Assembly: GCA_900199655.1 (NCBI GenBank)
Contig: FZRE01000006.1
Span: forward strand, 1 to 64,000
Length of the DNA: 64,000 bases
Direction: 5' to 3'
Origin: Prevotellaceae bacterium KH2P17
GTDB lineage: Bacteria; Bacteroidota; Bacteroidia; Bacteroidales; Bacteroidaceae
Shown here: positions 61,697 to 64,000 of the stretch, one piece after another
Layout: each line of letters begins with the position of its first letter
How positions within the stretch are numbered: the stretch's first letter is position 1
The notes under the pieces: generated by a model
Told to the model about the DNA's origin: nothing
What the model saw: only the letters and a program-made list of their open reading frames with translations
Database searches by the model: none
Made by a program: the position numbers and the translations under genes

Positions 61697-64000
61697 ATGA
61701 AAGTAATGAAATTCGGCGGAACATCAGTAGGTTCCGTGGCAAGCATTTTGAGCTTGAAACAAATCGTGGAGAGCGAGGCAAGGAAGCAACCCGTAATCGT
61801 GGTAGTGAGCGCCCTGGGCGGCATAACGGACAAGCTGCTGGCTACCTCGCAGTTAGCACTCAAGGGCGACGAGCACTGGAAGGACGAATTCGACGCCATG
61901 CTCGACCGCCACCACAAGATGATAGATACCGTCATCACCGACAACACAAGCCGTGAAATACTCTTCTACAAGGTTGATTCTCTCTTCGAGCAGCTGCGTT
62001 CCATCTACTTCGGCGTTTATCTGGTACACGACCTGAGCAAAAAGACCGAAGACGCCATCGTAAGCTACGGCGAGCGGCTCAGCTCGCAGATTGTGGCAAC
62101 GCTCATCAAGGGCGCCAAGTGGCTCGACGCACGCCAGTTCATCAAGACCGAAAACCGCAACGGCAAGCATATACTGGACAGTGAGCTCACGGCGCAGCTC
62201 ATTCAGCAGACCTTTGCCGACCTGCCCCGCATCAGTCTGGTGCCCGGCTTCATATCCCAGGACAAGAACACCAACGAGATAACAAACCTCGGGCGGGGCG
62301 GCTCCGACTATACTGCATCGCTCATAGCAGCGGCACTCGATGCCGAAATACTGGAGATTTGGACCGACGTGGACGGCTTTATGACGGCCGACCCACGCGT
62401 TATCAAGACCGCCTACACCATCAACGAACTGAGCTACGTGGAAGCTATGGAGCTCTGTAACTTCGGCGCCAAGGTCATTTATCCACCCACTATATACCCT
62501 GTATGCGTAAAGAACATCCCCATCAGGGTAAAGAACACCTTTAACAGAAAAGGCGAGGGCACCATCATCAAGGACAAAGTTGCCGACGACAACAAGCCCA
62601 TCAAGGGCATTTCAAGCATCAGCGGAACCACGCTGATAACGGTTTCGGGCCTCTCGATGGTGGGTGTCATCGGCGTGAACCGGCGCATCTTCACCGCTCT
62701 GGCCGATGAAGGCATCTCGGTGTTCATGGTCTCCCAGGCCTCGTCGGAGAACTCTACGTCCATCGGCGTGCGCGATGTGGATGCCGCAGAGGCCGTGAGC
62801 GTGCTCGACGAAGAGTTCGCCCACGAGATTGAAGACGGCAAAATGTTCCCCATGCACGCCGAGAGCGGACTGGCAACCATCGCCATCGTGGGCGAAAACA
62901 TGAAGCATACGCCGGGCATTGCCGGCAAGTTGTTCGGCACGCTCGGCCGCAGCGGCATCAGCGTAATAGCCTGCGCACAGGGTGCATCGGAAACTAACAT
63001 CTCCTTTGTCGTAAGCTCCCAGTCGCTGCGCAAGTCGCTCAACGTGCTTCATGACTCCTTCTTTCTGTCCGAATACAAAGTTCTCAACCTCTTCATCTGC
63101 GGTGTCGGCACCGTTGGCAGCAAGCTCTTAGAGCAGATACGCTCACAGTACGAGGAGCTGAAGGAACACTCGAGGCTGAAGCTGAACGTGGTGGGAATAG
63201 CCAGCTCCAAGAATGCAATCTACAACCGGGACGGTCTCGACCTCGACAATTACCGTCAGGAGCTGAAGCAATCGGAGCCAAGCAGTCCCGAGAAGCTAAG
63301 AAGCAATGTGCTGGGCATGAACATCTTTAACAGTGTCTTTGTTGACTGTACGGCCAGCCAGGAGATAGCCGGGCTCTACCAATGCTTCCTCGAAAAGAAC
63401 ATCAGCATAGTGGCAGCCAACAAGATGGCGGCCTCCTCGCCCTACGACAACTATATGAAGCTGAAGAAAACCGCACTGACAAAGGGCGTGAAGTTCCGCT
63501 TTGAGACCAACGTAGGCGCTGGACTGCCCATTATAGGCACCATCAACGACCTGCGGAACTCAGGTGACAAGATACTGAAGATAGAGGCCGTGCTAAGCGG
63601 AACGCTGAACTTCATCTTCAACGAGATAGCTGCCGACGTGCCGTTCTCGGAGACCGTGCGTCGTGCTAAGGAGCAGGGATATTCCGAACCCGACCCTCGC
63701 ATCGACCTGAGTGGTACGGACGTGGTGCGCAAACTCGTCATCCTGACGCGTGAGGCCGGCTACAAAGTAGACCAGATGGACGTGGAGAAGCACCTCTTCG
63801 TGCCCGATGAGTGCTTCCAGGGCTCACAAGAAGAGTTCTGGCAGAAGCTGAAGACGCTCGATGCCGACTTCGAGAGCCGGCGGCGGGAGCTTGCTTCGGC
63901 CAACAAGCGGTGGCGCTTCGTGGCCACGATGGACCACGGCAAGACTTCCGTAGCCTTGAAGGCAGTTGATTCCTCGTCACCTTTCTACAATCTGGAAGGT
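61697..64000 (+). CDS. thrA: Bifunctional aspartokinase/homoserine dehydrogenase I (partial, cut by the window end)
   Basis: The first 768 codons are present; the full enzyme is about 810-820 residues, so only the C-terminus is missing. The aspartokinase domain starts KVMKFGGTSVGS and has LGRGGSDYTASLIAAAL and WTDVDGFMTADPRV. Two ACT domains (about 300-460) bind the feedback effector. The homoserine dehydrogenase part starts with the Rossmann motif FICGVGTVGSKLLEQI and includes AANKMAASSPY and FRFETNVGAGLPIIGT. It opens the threonine, methionine and lysine pathways and works with dapA at 43.4 kb. Own promoter. Confidence 0.97.
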   Translation, partial: MKVMKFGGTSVGSVASILSLKQIVESEARKQPVIVVVSALGGITDKLLATSQLALKGDEHWKDEFDAMLDRHHKMIDTVITDNTSREILFYKVDSLFEQLRSIYFGVYLVHDLSKKTEDAIVSYGERLSSQIVATLIKGAKWLDARQFIKTENRNGKHILDSELTAQLIQQTFADLPRISLVPGFISQDKNTNEITNLGRGGSDYTASLIAAALDAEILEIWTDVDGFMTADPRVIKTAYTINELSYVEAMELCNFGAKVIYPPTIYPVCVKNIPIRVKNTFNRKGEGTIIKDKVADDNKPIKGISSISGTTLITVSGLSMVGVIGVNRRIFTALADEGISVFMVSQASSENSTSIGVRDVDAAEAVSVLDEEFAHEIEDGKMFPMHAESGLATIAIVGENMKHTPGIAGKLFGTLGRSGISVIACAQGASETNISFVVSSQSLRKSLNVLHDSFFLSEYKVLNLFICGVGTVGSKLLEQIRSQYEELKEHSRLKLNVVGIASSKNAIYNRDGLDLDNYRQELKQSEPSSPEKLRSNVLGMNIFNSVFVDCTASQEIAGLYQCFLEKNISIVAANKMAASSPYDNYMKLKKTALTKGVKFRFETNVGAGLPIIGTINDLRNSGDKILKIEAVLSGTLNFIFNEIAADVPFSETVRRAKEQGYSEPDPRIDLSGTDVVRKLVILTREAGYKVDQMDVEKHLFVPDECFQGSQEEFWQKLKTLDADFESRRRELASANKRWRFVATMDHGKTSVALKAVDSSSPFYNLEG

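Overview
The window is a chromosomal segment of a Bacteroidota (Bacteroidales) bacterium, most likely Prevotellaceae or a close relative. The reasons are the many Bacteroidota-type -7 boxes (TAnnTTTG) in front of genes, an RpoD that starts directly at region 1.2, a GldB-type lipoprotein, DUF4494, a FeoB-associated Cys-rich protein, a PurF-like gene next to carAB, and a C-terminal tail on a secreted protease like those of Prevotella secreted proteins. The species cannot be named from sequence alone. No phage, integrase, transposase, rRNA operon or CRISPR array was seen.

Layout. 0.2-6.9 kb: galE, then a complete ferredoxin:NAD+ oxidoreductase operon (rseC-rnfBCDGEA, minus strand). 7-12.6 kb: an acidic unknown protein, a GHL10-type glycoside hydrolase, a 53-residue FeoB-associated protein, tRNA-Cys, a DUF1232/small membrane protein/BrkB-like cluster and the RNase P RNA gene. 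13-18 kb: a DegP/HtrA protease, the primary sigma factor, a secreted unknown protein and a three-gene cassette (HPr-kinase-like, signal-peptidase-like, PqqD-like). 18-25 kb: a dipeptidyl peptidase IV, a radical SAM protein, GldB, a glycosyltransferase, MtaB and a tiny lipoprotein. 25.8-32 kb: purF-like-carA-carB. 32-38 kb: a lone polysaccharide export lipoprotein, a glucuronate-isomerase-like protein without its metal ligands, asparaginase, rubrerythrin, DUF4494 and a YggS-type protein. 38-47 kb: an M6 metalloprotease, a ferredoxin/flavodoxin fusion, comEC, truA, the remnant of a DMT transporter, dapA, an aminotransferase and a LolC/E-like permease. 47-64 kb: two tandem acyl-CoA ligases, a Crp/Fnr regulator, lepA, a lipoprotein, yebC, pheT, a cytidylate-kinase-like protein, a zinc metallopeptidase, an FAD-dependent dehydrogenase and the start of thrA (aspartokinase-homoserine dehydrogenase), cut off by the window end.

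Most genes are housekeeping. The most unusual signal lies between genes. At eight intergenic sites there are arrays of short imperfect hairpins on a 22-bp period. The hairpin sequence differs from site to site, but the usual 17-nt hairpin plus 5-nt spacer and the period are kept, and paired arm changes preserve base pairing. Five sites share one composite version built on GACA-NN-TGTC palindromes. All eight lie just downstream of a gene, and none lies in a divergent promoter region. I know of no described element with these properties.

Other points worth a look are the kinase/peptidase/PqqD cassette (an RiPP-like gene set without an obvious precursor or cyclase), the full-length UxaC homologue that has lost its HxH metal site, three genes whose -7 box lies exactly 4 nt before the ATG (probable leaderless mRNAs), a palindromic TGTGCA operator in front of the acyl-CoA ligases, and the DMT-transporter remnant between truA and dapA.
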